From positions 62,001-126,000 of the forward strand of contig CACJBA010000001.1 in the NCBI GenBank assembly GCA_902591535.1: a stretch of DNA of 64,000 nt. Reading direction: 5' to 3'. The translations under genes were made by a program, and so were the position numbers. The stretch comes from an uncultured Pelagibacteraceae bacterium (GTDB taxonomy: Bacteria; Pseudomonadota; Alphaproteobacteria; Pelagibacterales; Pelagibacteraceae). Of the stretch, positions 39,679-49,780 are shown piece by piece; positions within the stretch are counted from its first letter, which is position 1; each line of letters opens with the position of its first letter. The notes beneath the pieces are model-generated. The model saw only the letters and a program-made list of their open reading frames with translations. It was not told the DNA's origin and did no database searches.

Positions 39679-39984
39679 ATGAAGCCAGGTGAAGTAATTA
39701 CAAAAAACGAGGAAATAGAATTAAATAAAGACTCTAAAGTTACTAAGATAAAAATTTCTAATTCTGGAGATAGACCTGTACAAGTTGGAAGCCATTATCA
39801 TTTTTTTGAAACAAATGAGTATTTAGTTTTTGACAGGGAATTATCATATGGAAAAAGATTAAATATACCTTCAGGAACTGCTGTAAGATTTGAGCCAGGT
39901 CAATCTAAAGATGTTGAGCTTATAGAAATAAATGGATCAAAAAAAATATACGGGTTCAATAAGAAAGTTATGGGGAAATTATAA
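39679..39984 (+). CDS. ureB: Urease beta subunit
   Basis: [31 protein letters not shown]. Confidence 0.96.
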   Translation: MKPGEVITKNEEIELNKDSKVTKIKISNSGDRPVQVGSHYHFFETNEYLVFDRELSYGKRLNIPSGTAVRFEPGQSKDVELIEINGSKKIYGFNKKVMGKL

Positions 39985-41690
39985 TGGCCAAAATTTCTAG
40001 AGCAGCTTATGCGGATATGTATGGGCCTACAACAGGAGACAAAGTAAGGCTCGCAGATACTGACTTATATATTGAGGTTGAAAACGATCTAACAACTTAT
40101 GGTGAAGAGGTAAAGTTTGGTGGTGGAAAAGTAATTAGAGATGGGATGGGTCAATCTCAAATTAGTAGAAAAAAAGGAGCTGCAGATACAGTTATAACTA
40201 ATGCTTTAATTGTTGATGTAAATGGAATTTATAAAGCTGATGTTGGTTTAAAGGATGGAAAAATAATTGAAATTGGTAAAGCTGGAAATCCAGACACTCA
40301 ATCTGAAGTAAATATTATTATTGGTCCAGGAACAGAGATAATTGCAGGTGAAGGAAAAATTTTAACAGCAGGGGGTTTTGATAGTCATATTCATTATATA
40401 TGCCCCCAACAAATTGATGATGCTTTACATTCAGGTATCACGACTATGCTCGGAGGAGGTACTGGACCTGCTCATGGTACACTTGCAACAACTTGTACGC
40501 CGGGACCATGGCATATACAAAGAATGATCCAATCTGCTGATGGTTTTTCTATGAATTTAGCTTTTGCTGGGAAAGGAAATTCTTCATTACCAGAAGGTCT
40601 TGAGGAACAAATTCTAGCCGGAGCCTCAGCACTTAAACTACATGAGGATTGGGGAACCACTCCTGGAGCAATTGATAATTGTTTAAATATTGCTGACAAA
40701 AATGATGTACAAGTAATGATTCACACAGACACTTTAAATGAAAGTGGTTTTGTAGAAAATACCATCAAAGCAATTAACAAACGAACTATTCATGCTTTTC
40801 ATACAGAGGGTGCTGGCGGTGGACATGCACCAGATATAATTAAAGTTTGTGGAGAAGAGTATGTTATTCCTTCTTCAACAAATCCAACCAGACCATATAC
40901 AGTCAATACAATAGAAGAACATTTAGATATGTTAATGGTGTGTCACCATCTTGATAAATCAATTCCGGAGGATGTAGCATTTGCTGAAAGTAGAATAAGA
41001 AGAGAAACTATTGCAGCAGAAGATATCCTTCATGATATGGGTGCCTTTTCAATTATTGCATCAGATAGTCAGGCAATGGGAAGAGTAGGAGAAGTTATCA
41101 TTAGAACTTGGCAAACCGCACATAAAATGAAAGTTCAAAGAGGAAGTTTGCCAGAGGAAAAAGGGGATAATGATAATTTTAGAGTTAAGAGATATTTAGC
41201 AAAATACACAATTAATCCTGCAATTGCTCATGGAATTTCAAAACATATTGGTAGTATTGAAAAAAATAAACGTGCAGATTTAGTTCTGTGGGATCCAGCA
41301 TTCTTTGGTGCTAAACCAGAAATGATTTTAATAGGAGGAAGTATAGCTTGTGCGCAGATGGGAGACCCAAATGCATCAATTCCAACTCCACAGCCAGTAT
41401 ACACTAGACCAATGTTTTCATCATTTGGAACTTCTTTAGAGAAATCTTCAGTAATTTTCACAAGTAAACTAGCTCTTGAAAAGAATTCTTTAAAAGATGC
41501 AGGTATTAGAAAAGACTTATTACCTGTAGAAAACACAAGAGCCATTTCTAAAAAAGATATGATTTTAAACAACAAGTGTCCAAAAATTGAGGTAAATCCT
41601 GAGACATACGAGGTGAAAGCTGATGGTGAGATAATTACCTGTGAACCAGCTAAAGAACTTCCTTTGGCACAAAGATATTTTATGTTTTAG
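39984..41690 (+). CDS. ureC: Urease alpha subunit
   Basis: [40 protein letters not shown] (carbamylated Lys region). Confidence 0.98.
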   Translation: MAKISRAAYADMYGPTTGDKVRLADTDLYIEVENDLTTYGEEVKFGGGKVIRDGMGQSQISRKKGAADTVITNALIVDVNGIYKADVGLKDGKIIEIGKAGNPDTQSEVNIIIGPGTEIIAGEGKILTAGGFDSHIHYICPQQIDDALHSGITTMLGGGTGPAHGTLATTCTPGPWHIQRMIQSADGFSMNLAFAGKGNSSLPEGLEEQILAGASALKLHEDWGTTPGAIDNCLNIADKNDVQVMIHTDTLNESGFVENTIKAINKRTIHAFHTEGAGGGHAPDIIKVCGEEYVIPSSTNPTRPYTVNTIEEHLDMLMVCHHLDKSIPEDVAFAESRIRRETIAAEDILHDMGAFSIIASDSQAMGRVGEVIIRTWQTAHKMKVQRGSLPEEKGDNDNFRVKRYLAKYTINPAIAHGISKHIGSIEKNKRADLVLWDPAFFGAKPEMILIGGSIACAQMGDPNASIPTPQPVYTRPMFSSFGTSLEKSSVIFTSKLALEKNSLKDAGIRKDLLPVENTRAISKKDMILNNKCPKIEVNPETYEVKADGEIITCEPAKELPLAQRYFMF

Positions 41691-41693
41691 CTT

Positions 41694-42137
41694 ATGGATA
41701 ATTGTTTTTTAATAGTTAATAAAATTGCCAAAAATAAAGCAAAAGATCACATATCTTTATCTTATGATGAGAGATTTTTAAGAAGAAAAAAACTTGTTTC
41801 AGATAATGGTTTTGAATTTTTAGTCAATTTACCAGAGACAAAATCACTTTCAGAAAATCAAGCGTTTAGGCTTCAAAGCGGAAATTTAATTTTAATTAAA
41901 AACAAAAAAGAAAATTTATTAGAAATAAAAGGAAAAAATTTAATGCAATTGATTTGGCATATTGGAAATAGGCACATGCCATGCCAAATTGAAAAAGACA
42001 AAATTTTTATTCAGTATGATGAAGTAATAAAAAAAATGATATTAAAATTAGGTGGAAAGGTAAAGAAAGTTTCAAGACCTTTTAAACCAGAGGGAGGAGC
42101 ATATGGAATTGGTAGAACCCATAGCCATAGACACTAA
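41694..42137 (+). CDS. ureE: Urease accessory protein UreE
   Basis: IWHIGNRHMPCQIE, C-terminal [11 protein letters not shown]. Confidence 0.92.
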   Translation: MDNCFLIVNKIAKNKAKDHISLSYDERFLRRKKLVSDNGFEFLVNLPETKSLSENQAFRLQSGNLILIKNKKENLLEIKGKNLMQLIWHIGNRHMPCQIEKDKIFIQYDEVIKKMILKLGGKVKKVSRPFKPEGGAYGIGRTHSHRH

Positions 42138-42783
42138 AATAAAAAGTAAAAAAGATTTAAAAGAGTCTTTACAAATTCTTCAAACTTGGTTTTCACCATC
42201 ATTTCCCGTTGGAAGTTTTTCATACTCTCATGGTTTGGAGGCAATGATTAATGATAATTTAATTAAGTCAAAAGAGGATATTTTGGATTATTTAAAATGT
42301 ATTTTAAAATATGGAACTGGTAAAAATGACGTAATTTTAATGAAATATACTTATCATGGAGAAGAGTTAAATGAATTAGCTCTATCTCTTTGTCCATCTA
42401 AAGAAAGAAAAATAGAGTCTACTGAGATGGGTAATGCATTTAGAAAAGTTTTAGCTGATAGTTGGGATTTTGAAATTAAAGAAAACACCGCTTATCCAAT
42501 TGCAGTTGCTAAAGCAGCCAAACATTTTGATATACCCTTAAATTTAACGATTGTATCTTATCTGCAATCTTTTGTTTCAAATCTAATAAATGTCTGTATC
42601 AAACATATACCGATTGGACAAAAAATGGGACAGGACTGTATTATAAAAACTTATGACTTAATAAGAGAAATAGAAAAACAAAGTGATAATTTAAATTTAG
42701 AGGACTTAGGTGGAATTTGTTTTAATAGTGATATTTATAGTATTAAGCATGAAAATTTGAAAACACGAATTTATAAAACATGA
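42103..42783 (+). CDS. ureF: Urease accessory protein UreF
   Basis: [24 protein letters not shown]; overlaps ureE by 35 nt. Confidence 0.92.
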   Translation: MELVEPIAIDTKIKSKKDLKESLQILQTWFSPSFPVGSFSYSHGLEAMINDNLIKSKEDILDYLKCILKYGTGKNDVILMKYTYHGEELNELALSLCPSKERKIESTEMGNAFRKVLADSWDFEIKENTAYPIAVAKAAKHFDIPLNLTIVSYLQSFVSNLINVCIKHIPIGQKMGQDCIIKTYDLIREIEKQSDNLNLEDLGGICFNSDIYSIKHENLKTRIYKT

Positions 42784-43391
42784 AAAATATAAATGGACCT
42801 TTAAAAGTTGGAATAGGAGGACCTGTTGGTGCAGGAAAGACAAGTTTGACCGCTGAACTCTGTAAGTTTTTATCAAAGAAAATTTCTATGGCTGTAATAT
42901 CAAACGATATTTATACAAAAGAGGATGCAGAATTTTTAATGAAAGTTCAGGCTTTACCTCTTGAGAGAATCAAAGGAGTTGAAACAGGAGGGTGTCCACA
43001 TACTGCAATACGTGAAGATGCTTCAATTAATATGCTTGCTGTAGAAAACATGAAAAAAAAATTTCCTGATCTTGATTTAATTTTAATTGAGTCTGGTGGA
43101 GATAATTTAGCAGCAACTTTTAGTCCAGAATTAGTTGATCTATCTATTTATGTTATTGATGTTGGAATGGGTGGCGATATTCCAAGAAAAGGTGGTCCTG
43201 CTATTCAAAAGTCAGACTTGTTAATTATTAACAAAACAGATTTAGCTCCTCATGTAGAAGTTAATCTGGAAACCATGAAAGAAGACGTAAAAAAGGCCCG
43301 AAATGGCTTACCTTATGTTTTTTGCCAAATGAAAAAGCAAATTGGCGTTGAAGATGTTGCTAAATTCTTATTTTCATCAGGTGGACTATAG
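42780..43391 (+). CDS. ureG: Urease accessory GTPase UreG
   Basis: [32 protein letters not shown]. Confidence 0.97.
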   Translation: MKNINGPLKVGIGGPVGAGKTSLTAELCKFLSKKISMAVISNDIYTKEDAEFLMKVQALPLERIKGVETGGCPHTAIREDASINMLAVENMKKKFPDLDLILIESGGDNLAATFSPELVDLSIYVIDVGMGGDIPRKGGPAIQKSDLLIINKTDLAPHVEVNLETMKEDVKKARNGLPYVFCQMKKQIGVEDVAKFLFSSGGL

Positions 43392-43400
43392 AGTTTTTTA

Positions 43401-44687
43401 TTATGCTCTAATTGTTGGTAGACAATAGAAATCAGCTGTATCAATTTTAGAAGAATACTGTCTTCGCATATTCCACTTCTTATGAACCCCAGCACTTGCA
43501 ACACTCAAAGTCGATCTTCCGTATCGATGATTAGTGTTATCAATTGATCGCATCAAGCTATTAATTTTTTCATCTTTTTCAGATGTAAATAAATTTGTTT
43601 TATCACTAGCATTCGATAATCCTGTTAGCATCACACCTGCTTTTTGATAACGGTAACCATTTTTAAAAATACTCTCAAGTATTGAAACTGCTGTCTTAAC
43701 TGTTTCAATACTATTGTTTGTTGCAATTGGAAAATCAACTGTCTTTGCATTTGAGTAATAACCAAAGTTTCTTTGGAAAGGACTGGTTCTAACAAAAACT
43801 GTAATTGCTTTTGCAACTAAAGATTCTGATCTAATTTTTTCAGATGCGTTTAGACAATAGTTAGCAACTGCTTCTTTTAATTCTTGGAAAGTTTCAATTC
43901 TTTTTCCAAATGATCTTGAAACTACACAGCTCTTTCTTTTAGTGGTGGTCGTCTCTAATCCAATACAAGAAATTCCTCTAAGCTCCATTGCAGTTCTTGA
44001 ACTTAGAACATTTGAACTTTTCTTGATCCATGTATTAGATTTATTCTTAAGTTGTTTAGCATTATAAATTCCATGCTTTTGATAAAATTTAGTTAATTGT
44101 CTTCCAACACCCCAGACATCGTTAATTTCAACTTTTTCTAAAATAGGATCTAAATTTTCAATACCAATTAAACTTGTCACCCCTGATTGTTTTTTCTTTG
44201 CAATATGATTTGCAACTTTACTTAAAGTTTTTGTGTTGGCTATTCCAATACTGGTTGGAATACCAGTCCACTGTAAAACTGTTTCTCTAATTTCTTTTCC
44301 AACTTTTTCTACTTCACTGTCAGGAAAGTTTGATAAATCTAAAAATGCTTCATCAATTGAATAAACTTCTATTTCTGAATTAAATCTTTTGAGTGTTCGC
44401 ATTACTCTTCTCGATAAATCTCCGTATAAAGAATAGTTTGAAGAAAATACTTCAACTTTATTTTTAAGAATAATATCTTTTGCTTTAAAGTAGGGCTCTC
44501 CCATTTTAATTCCTAAAGCTTTTGCTTCATTCGATCTTGAAATAATACAGCCATCATTATTGGATAAAACTACAACAGGTTTTCTTCTTATTTTAGGATT
44601 GAATAATCTTTCACAAGAAACATAAAAAGAATTACAATCAATTAATGCTATTTTTTTAGTACGTAGAATGGATGACATAAGTAACAA
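43401..44687 (-). CDS. umuC: DNA polymerase V catalytic subunit UmuC
   Basis: [59 protein letters not shown]. Confidence 0.95.
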   Translation of the reverse strand: MLLMSSILRTKKIALIDCNSFYVSCERLFNPKIRRKPVVVLSNNDGCIISRSNEAKALGIKMGEPYFKAKDIILKNKVEVFSSNYSLYGDLSRRVMRTLKRFNSEIEVYSIDEAFLDLSNFPDSEVEKVGKEIRETVLQWTGIPTSIGIANTKTLSKVANHIAKKKQSGVTSLIGIENLDPILEKVEINDVWGVGRQLTKFYQKHGIYNAKQLKNKSNTWIKKSSNVLSSRTAMELRGISCIGLETTTTKRKSCVVSRSFGKRIETFQELKEAVANYCLNASEKIRSESLVAKAITVFVRTSPFQRNFGYYSNAKTVDFPIATNNSIETVKTAVSILESIFKNGYRYQKAGVMLTGLSNASDKTNLFTSEKDEKINSLMRSIDNTNHRYGRSTLSVASAGVHKKWNMRRQYSSKIDTADFYCLPTIRA

Positions 44688-45051
44688 CCCCCCAAATAAA
44701 AATATCTTGTTCTTCGTTAATTAAAATTCTGTCAGAAAATTCTTTAGAACCAGAAGTTAAAAATTTTTTATCTCTTTCTTGAACTAAAGTTTTAACCACA
44801 AGCTCATCATGAACATTCGCAATCACAGTTGAAAAGTTTTTTGGTTTTAAACTTTTATCAACCACTAATAAGTCACCATCATTAATCCCAACATCGACCA
44901 TAGATTTACCTTGAACTCTGATGATGAAAGTTGCTGGAACATTTTTTATTAAATGCATGTTTAGATCAATATCTTCTTCGATATAATCAGTAGCAGGGGA
45001 AGGAAAACCAGCGCCTGCTTTATGCAGATAATAAGGGATTGTTAGTTTCAT
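44656..45051 (-). CDS. umuD: UmuD-like S24 autoprotease
   Basis: [22 protein letters not shown] catalytic Ser region. Start set at 45051 (MKLTIPYY) because the track start 45081 lies upstream of the -10 hexamer. Confidence 0.9.
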   Translation of the reverse strand: MKLTIPYYLHKAGAGFPSPATDYIEEDIDLNMHLIKNVPATFIIRVQGKSMVDVGINDGDLLVVDKSLKPKNFSTVIANVHDELVVKTLVQERDKKFLTSGSKEFSDRILINEEQDIFIWGVVTYVIHSTY

Positions 45052-45066
45052 GTTCTTGTTTTGTTC
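45052..45066 (-). promoter_or_regulatory. Alphaproteobacterial-type LexA/SOS box of umuDC
   Basis: GAAC-AAAACAA-GAAC on the minus strand (GTTC-N7-GTTC on plus), exact match. Confidence 0.85.
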
Positions 45067-45069
45067 TAA

Positions 45070-45098
45070 TTTATAGACCATTTATACATTACACTCAA
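45070..45098 (-). promoter_or_regulatory. umuDC promoter
   Basis: Minus strand TTGAGT (45098-45093), 17-nt spacer, TATAAA (45075-45070). Confidence 0.7.
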
Positions 45099-45122
45099 GA
45101 GGTTGTATTTTGAGTCCGTAAT

Positions 45123-45159
45123 TGAATCAAAAGTGAATCAAAACGTGAACATCAAAAAC
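45123..45159 (+). repeat. Three imperfect tandem TGAATCAAAA-type repeats
   Basis: TGAATCAAAAG / TGAATCAAAACG / TGAACATCAAAAAC. Confidence 0.5.
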
Positions 45160-45226
45160 AACATTTGGTGGACATGTGGATAACTTTTACAATAAGTAGT
45201 CTTAAAGTGATTTAAAAAGGAAAATT

Positions 45227-45421
45227 ATGATTTGTATTAAAGCAGATATTCCAGAAGAGTTAAACGAAATAGATGATGAATTAAAAGCAGTTTACCATAG
45301 CAAAGATACTGTTTGTTTTTTCATATTAAAAACAAGAGAATTAAGAAATAAGTTTATAGAAGAAACCAAGGGAATGAACAAAAATGAAAGAGAAAAAGTT
45401 TACGAGGTATATAATAAATAA
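45227..45421 (+). CDS. Small hypothetical protein (64 aa)
   Basis: ORF with upstream AAGGA. Confidence 0.55.
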   Translation: MICIKADIPEELNEIDDELKAVYHSKDTVCFFILKTRELRNKFIEETKGMNKNEREKVYEVYNK

Positions 45422-45433
45422 ATTAAATAAATT

Positions 45434-45817
45434 ATGAATATTTTAGATTTTGTGATGGTTGGTTCTAATGATTATAAAAAATCAAGCGAGTTCTATGATG
45501 CTGTTTTAGAACCTTTAAAATTAAAAAAAAGTGTAACAACAGAAAAATATATTGGTTATGCTAATCCAAGTGAACCTGAAAAAGCACTATTTTATGTAAC
45601 AACTCCTGTAAACGGTGAACCAGCAACATTTGGAAATGGAACGCAAATAACACTATTAGCAGAATCTAAACAGGCAGTAGAAAAATTTTATGAAATTGCA
45701 ATGTCCAAGGGAGCAGTTGATGAAGGTGCACCAGGAGTAAGAAGTGATGGTAATTATTATGCTTATATAAGAGATATGGATGGAAATAAGATTGCAGCAA
45801 AAAAAAATTTAAAATAA
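45434..45817 (+). CDS. VOC (glyoxalase/bleomycin resistance) family protein
   Basis: DFVMVGSNDYKKSSEFYDAVLEPL...YAYIRDMDGNKIAA. Confidence 0.85.
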   Translation: MNILDFVMVGSNDYKKSSEFYDAVLEPLKLKKSVTTEKYIGYANPSEPEKALFYVTTPVNGEPATFGNGTQITLLAESKQAVEKFYEIAMSKGAVDEGAPGVRSDGNYYAYIRDMDGNKIAAKKNLK

Positions 45818-45830
45818 ATTAGAGGGAATT

Positions 45831-46196
45831 ATGAAATTAAATTGTCATTGTGGTGCCGTTGAAGCTGAAATCAATTCTACAGTTAATGAATTAGCAAAAA
45901 TTGTAAGATGCAACTGTTCTATTTGTAAAAGAAAAAATGCAACAATGGGCATGGTTAAAAATGAAGATTTTAAAGTTACTAAAGGAGAAGATAAATTAAA
46001 ACTTTATCAGTATCATACCAAAGTAGCTAACCATTATTTTTGCACTGAATGTGGAATATATACTCATCACAATCCAAGAAGTGCTCCTACGATGACAGGA
46101 ATTAACTTAGGTTGCGTGGATGAAATTAAGGTAGAAGATTTAGATAATATAATTTCCTTTGATGGCCTAAATCATCCAATGGATCAGAAAAAATAA
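45831..46196 (+). CDS. GFA/CENP-V family zinc-binding protein
   Basis: CHCGAVEAEI, RCNCSICKRKNA, YFCTECGIYTHH. Confidence 0.9.
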   Translation: MKLNCHCGAVEAEINSTVNELAKIVRCNCSICKRKNATMGMVKNEDFKVTKGEDKLKLYQYHTKVANHYFCTECGIYTHHNPRSAPTMTGINLGCVDEIKVEDLDNIISFDGLNHPMDQKK

Positions 46197-46203
46197 AAAT
46201 TTA

Positions 46204-47130
46204 ATGAGATTAGCTGCTGAGTGTTTTAAAAAAGTTAAAAAAGATTGTATAAAATTTATTAAATCGCAAGAAACCTCAAAGGAAAAATTTATAAATAAAG
46301 AAGGGATGCTTAAAGCATTCTTAATCCCAATATGTTTTTGGATTGCAAAAAAAGCTAATAATAAACAAACATACTTTGTTGGATTGGCAGGCGGACAAGG
46401 GACAGGAAAAACAACTATTAGTTCAATTCTAAAAATAATATTAGAAAAATATTTTAAACTTAAAGTTTTTAAAGTTTCTATTGATGATTTTTATAAAACA
46501 AGAAAAGAAAGGTATAGACTATCAAAAAAAATACATCAAATGTTGATGACCAGAGGAGTTCCAGGAACACATGATATTAAAATTATGTTAGATTTTTTTA
46601 AACAAGCAAAAAGTAAAAATTTTAAAAAAATTAAAATTCCTAATTTTAATAAAGCTATTGATGACCGATTTCCTAAAAAAAATTGGTATAATATTAAACA
46701 AAGACCTGATGTAATTATTTTTGAAGGTTGGTGCGTAGGAGCAAGGGCAGAGTCTAACAAAACATTGAAAAGAGCAATCAATTCTCTTGAAAAAGTTAAT
46801 GATCAAAAACTTATTTGGAGAAAATATGTTAATAATCAATTAAAAAATTCATATAAAAAGTTATATTCACAATTAAATTGTTTAATTTATTTAAAAGCAA
46901 AAAACTTTAGTTTATTACAAAAATGGAGAATGAAGCAGGAAAATAAATTATGGTTAAAAACAAAGAAGAAGTCTAATCATAAAATCATGAGTAAAGGAGA
47001 TGTAATTAATTTTATGCAAACTTACCAAAGAATTACACAGAACATGTTTAAATTTGCTCCAAAATATTCTACAATTATCTTAAATTTAAATAGCAACCAT
47101 CAAATAAAGACAATAAAATATAATAGATGA
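46204..47130 (+). CDS. P-loop kinase, D-glycerate 3-kinase-like
   Basis: GLAGGQGTGKTTIS Walker A, SIDDFYKTRKER, FEGWCVGA. Confidence 0.8.
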   Translation: MRLAAECFKKVKKDCIKFIKSQETSKEKFINKEGMLKAFLIPICFWIAKKANNKQTYFVGLAGGQGTGKTTISSILKIILEKYFKLKVFKVSIDDFYKTRKERYRLSKKIHQMLMTRGVPGTHDIKIMLDFFKQAKSKNFKKIKIPNFNKAIDDRFPKKNWYNIKQRPDVIIFEGWCVGARAESNKTLKRAINSLEKVNDQKLIWRKYVNNQLKNSYKKLYSQLNCLIYLKAKNFSLLQKWRMKQENKLWLKTKKKSNHKIMSKGDVINFMQTYQRITQNMFKFAPKYSTIILNLNSNHQIKTIKYNR

Positions 47131-48425
47131 AAAAATTTTTATTAATTATCTTTTGTACAATTATTTTTCCACTAAGTGCTTTTTCAGCAACTTTAAAAGA
47201 AGCACTAAAACAAACATTTGATAATAATCTAGAACTTCAAGCAGAAAGAAAAAATTTAGAAATTCAACAAGAAGTAATAAATATGTCTAGAAGTGATTTA
47301 TTGCCTACTTTAACGCTTACTGGTAAAAAAAATTTTGAAGAAACAAATGAAATTACCACACAGTCTGGTGCAGATGCATCAGTTACAGATGTAGACACTT
47401 CATCAGCTTCAATTAAACTTGAACAAACATTGCTTGATGGAAGTGGAAGAAAAAGTGAATATGAAAAAAGTAAGTTAGGATTGAATTTAACAGAAGCAAA
47501 ATTAATACAAAAAGAACAAGAAATTTTCTTAAGAGCTATTGAAGCATACACAGGATTAATTCTGGCTTATGAAAAATTAAATATTAATGAAGAAAACGTA
47601 AACTTACTTCAAAGACAATTTGAATTAGATAATGCAAGACTTAGTAGAGGACAAATCACAGCATCAGATCTAGCACAGTCACAATCATCCCTTGCAGGAG
47701 CTCAAGCAAGATATATTGAAGCTCAAAACAACATAGTTACCAGTAAGCTTAATTATGAAAATGTAATTGGAGTTATAGCTGCAAAAGAAAACTTAAAAAA
47801 AATATATAATGCACAAGTATCAATCCCTAAAAATTTAAATGAAGCTAAAAAAATATCTTTGGAGAAAAGTCCTGAATTAATTATTGCAGAAATAGAATAT
47901 GGACAATCAGAATTAGATGTTAAAATTGCAAGATCTGATCTTTCTCCAACAGCAAAGATTTCATTAGAGAGAACTTATACAGATGATTTAAGTGCAACTT
48001 ATGATGAAAGAGAAAAAGATGTTTTACAAGCAACTGTTTCTTGGCCTTTTCAATTTGGTGGAAAAAATAAATCTAATGTAACTAAAAATCTTCAAGCTAA
48101 GGGTATGAAAAGATTGTTATTAGAGAACGCTCAAAAAAATAATACACAATCAGTAACTTCATCTTGGTCAACTTTACAATCCTCAAGAAGCTTTTTACAA
48201 GCTGTGCAATCTCAAGTTAAAGCAGCAGAAATTGCAACCGAAGGTATTAGTTTTGAGTATGAAAGCGGATCTGGAAGATCTACTTTTGACGTTCTTCAAT
48301 CAAGATCAAGTTTGATAAATGCAAAAATAAATCTTGCTGAAGCAGAAAGAAGCTATTTGTTAGCCCAATATAAAGTGTTAAAATCTGTTGGCTTGCTTAA
48401 TAGCGATTATCTAAATCTTAAGTAA
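47127..48425 (+). CDS. tolC: TolC-family outer membrane efflux protein
   Basis: Signal peptide; NLELQAERKNLEIQQE..., FEYESGSGRSTFDVLQSRSSLINA. Confidence 0.9.
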   Translation: MKKFLLIIFCTIIFPLSAFSATLKEALKQTFDNNLELQAERKNLEIQQEVINMSRSDLLPTLTLTGKKNFEETNEITTQSGADASVTDVDTSSASIKLEQTLLDGSGRKSEYEKSKLGLNLTEAKLIQKEQEIFLRAIEAYTGLILAYEKLNINEENVNLLQRQFELDNARLSRGQITASDLAQSQSSLAGAQARYIEAQNNIVTSKLNYENVIGVIAAKENLKKIYNAQVSIPKNLNEAKKISLEKSPELIIAEIEYGQSELDVKIARSDLSPTAKISLERTYTDDLSATYDEREKDVLQATVSWPFQFGGKNKSNVTKNLQAKGMKRLLLENAQKNNTQSVTSSWSTLQSSRSFLQAVQSQVKAAEIATEGISFEYESGSGRSTFDVLQSRSSLINAKINLAEAERSYLLAQYKVLKSVGLLNSDYLNLK

Positions 48426-48468
48426 TTCGTTCTTTTTTTATTAAATTTAATAAATATATTGCTAATGA

Positions 48469-48483
48469 GAACAAAATGTGTAC
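48469..48483 (+). promoter_or_regulatory. Near-consensus LexA box upstream of recA
   Basis: GAAC-AAAATGT-GTAC, one mismatch from GAAC-N7-GAAC, 50 nt before the recA ATG. Confidence 0.5.
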
Positions 48484-48532
48484 ATTTATTTTATGATTCG
48501 ACTGTTAAAAATTACAAAAAAAGAGGCAAAAA

Positions 48533-49687
48533 ATGACGAAAAGTAACCTAAAAGTAGTTAAATCTACTAAAGATCAAGAAATGGATGTTAAAGAAAAAAA
48601 TAAAGCACTTGATGCTGCAATAGCTCAAATCACAGATAATTTTGGAAAAGGCTCTGTAATGAAACTTGGTGAAAAAAGAGCTATGGATATCGAGTCTGTT
48701 TCAACAGGTTCTTTAAGTCTTGATTTAGCTTTAGGTATAGGTGGATTACCAAAAGGAAGAATTATCGAAGTTTATGGACCAGAGTCATCAGGTAAAACTA
48801 CTTTAGCATTACAAGTTGTTGCTGAAGCTCAAAAAGCTGGAGGCATTTGTGCGTTTGTTGATGCAGAGCATGCTTTAGATCCGGTTTATGCAAAAAAATT
48901 AGGTGTAAATACAGAAGAACTTTTAATTTCACAGCCAGATACTGGTGAACAAGCGTTAGAAATCGCTGATACACTAGTAAAATCAGGCTCTATTTCAGTA
49001 ATCGTAATCGACTCTGTTGCAGCTTTAACTCCTAAAGCTGAAATTGAAGGAGAAATGGGAGATCATCACGTTGGTCTTCAATCAAGATTAATGAGTCAGG
49101 CATTAAGAAAATTAACAGGCTCAATATCAAACACAAATACAATGATGATTTTCATTAACCAAATTAGAATGAAAATTGGAGTTATGTTTGGAAGTCCAGA
49201 AACAACATCAGGCGGTAATGCACTTAAGTTTTACTCATCTGTAAGAATGGACATTAGAAGAATTGGTGCCATTAAAGATAAAGATGAAATTATTGGTAAT
49301 TCTACAAGAGTGAAAGTAGTTAAGAATAAAGTAGCACCACCATTTAAAGTTGTTGAATTTGACTTGATGTATGGAAGAGGAATAAGCAAGATGGGTGAAC
49401 TAGTCGATCTTGGTTCCAAAGCAGATATAATTGAAAAATCAGGTGCTTGGTATGCTTATAAAGGTGAGAAGATTGGTCAAGGTAGAGAGAATGCTAAGAC
49501 TTATCTAGCTCAAAATCCTAATGTTGCTGCAGAAATTGAAATGGCAATTAGAGAAAAAGCAGGTGTGATTTCTAAGAAAATAGAAGGAAATCCAATCGAT
49601 CCAGAAAAATTGGAAAAAGAAAAGAAAGTAGCTGAAAAAGAAGAAGCTGATAAAGCAGAAGCTACTCCTCCATCTAAAAAGAATTAA
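48533..49687 (+). CDS. recA: Recombinase A
   Basis: [46 protein letters not shown]. Confidence 0.99.
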   Translation: MTKSNLKVVKSTKDQEMDVKEKNKALDAAIAQITDNFGKGSVMKLGEKRAMDIESVSTGSLSLDLALGIGGLPKGRIIEVYGPESSGKTTLALQVVAEAQKAGGICAFVDAEHALDPVYAKKLGVNTEELLISQPDTGEQALEIADTLVKSGSISVIVIDSVAALTPKAEIEGEMGDHHVGLQSRLMSQALRKLTGSISNTNTMMIFINQIRMKIGVMFGSPETTSGGNALKFYSSVRMDIRRIGAIKDKDEIIGNSTRVKVVKNKVAPPFKVVEFDLMYGRGISKMGELVDLGSKADIIEKSGAWYAYKGEKIGQGRENAKTYLAQNPNVAAEIEMAIREKAGVISKKIEGNPIDPEKLEKEKKVAEKEEADKAEATPPSKKN

Positions 49688-49707
49688 TAGGTCATCTTTA
49701 TTAATAA

Positions 49708-49734
49708 AAGGCGCTTAAATTAAGCGCCTTTTTT
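49708..49734 (+). terminator. Rho-independent terminator downstream of recA
   Basis: AAGGCGCTTA-AAT-TAAGCGCCTT plus T run. Confidence 0.92.
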
Positions 49735-49780
49735 CCCTTCGATATCTAGACATAGAATAAAAAAGCTGTATTTTAAAAAT

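Noticed and set aside
40472-41575. Minus-strand ORFs inside ureC
   Set aside because: Antisense shadows of a highly conserved gene.
43313-43816. Minus-strand ORFs 43313-43504 and 43631-43816
   Set aside because: Overlap umuC/ureG in other frames; composition (Gln/Leu-rich) indicates frame shadows.
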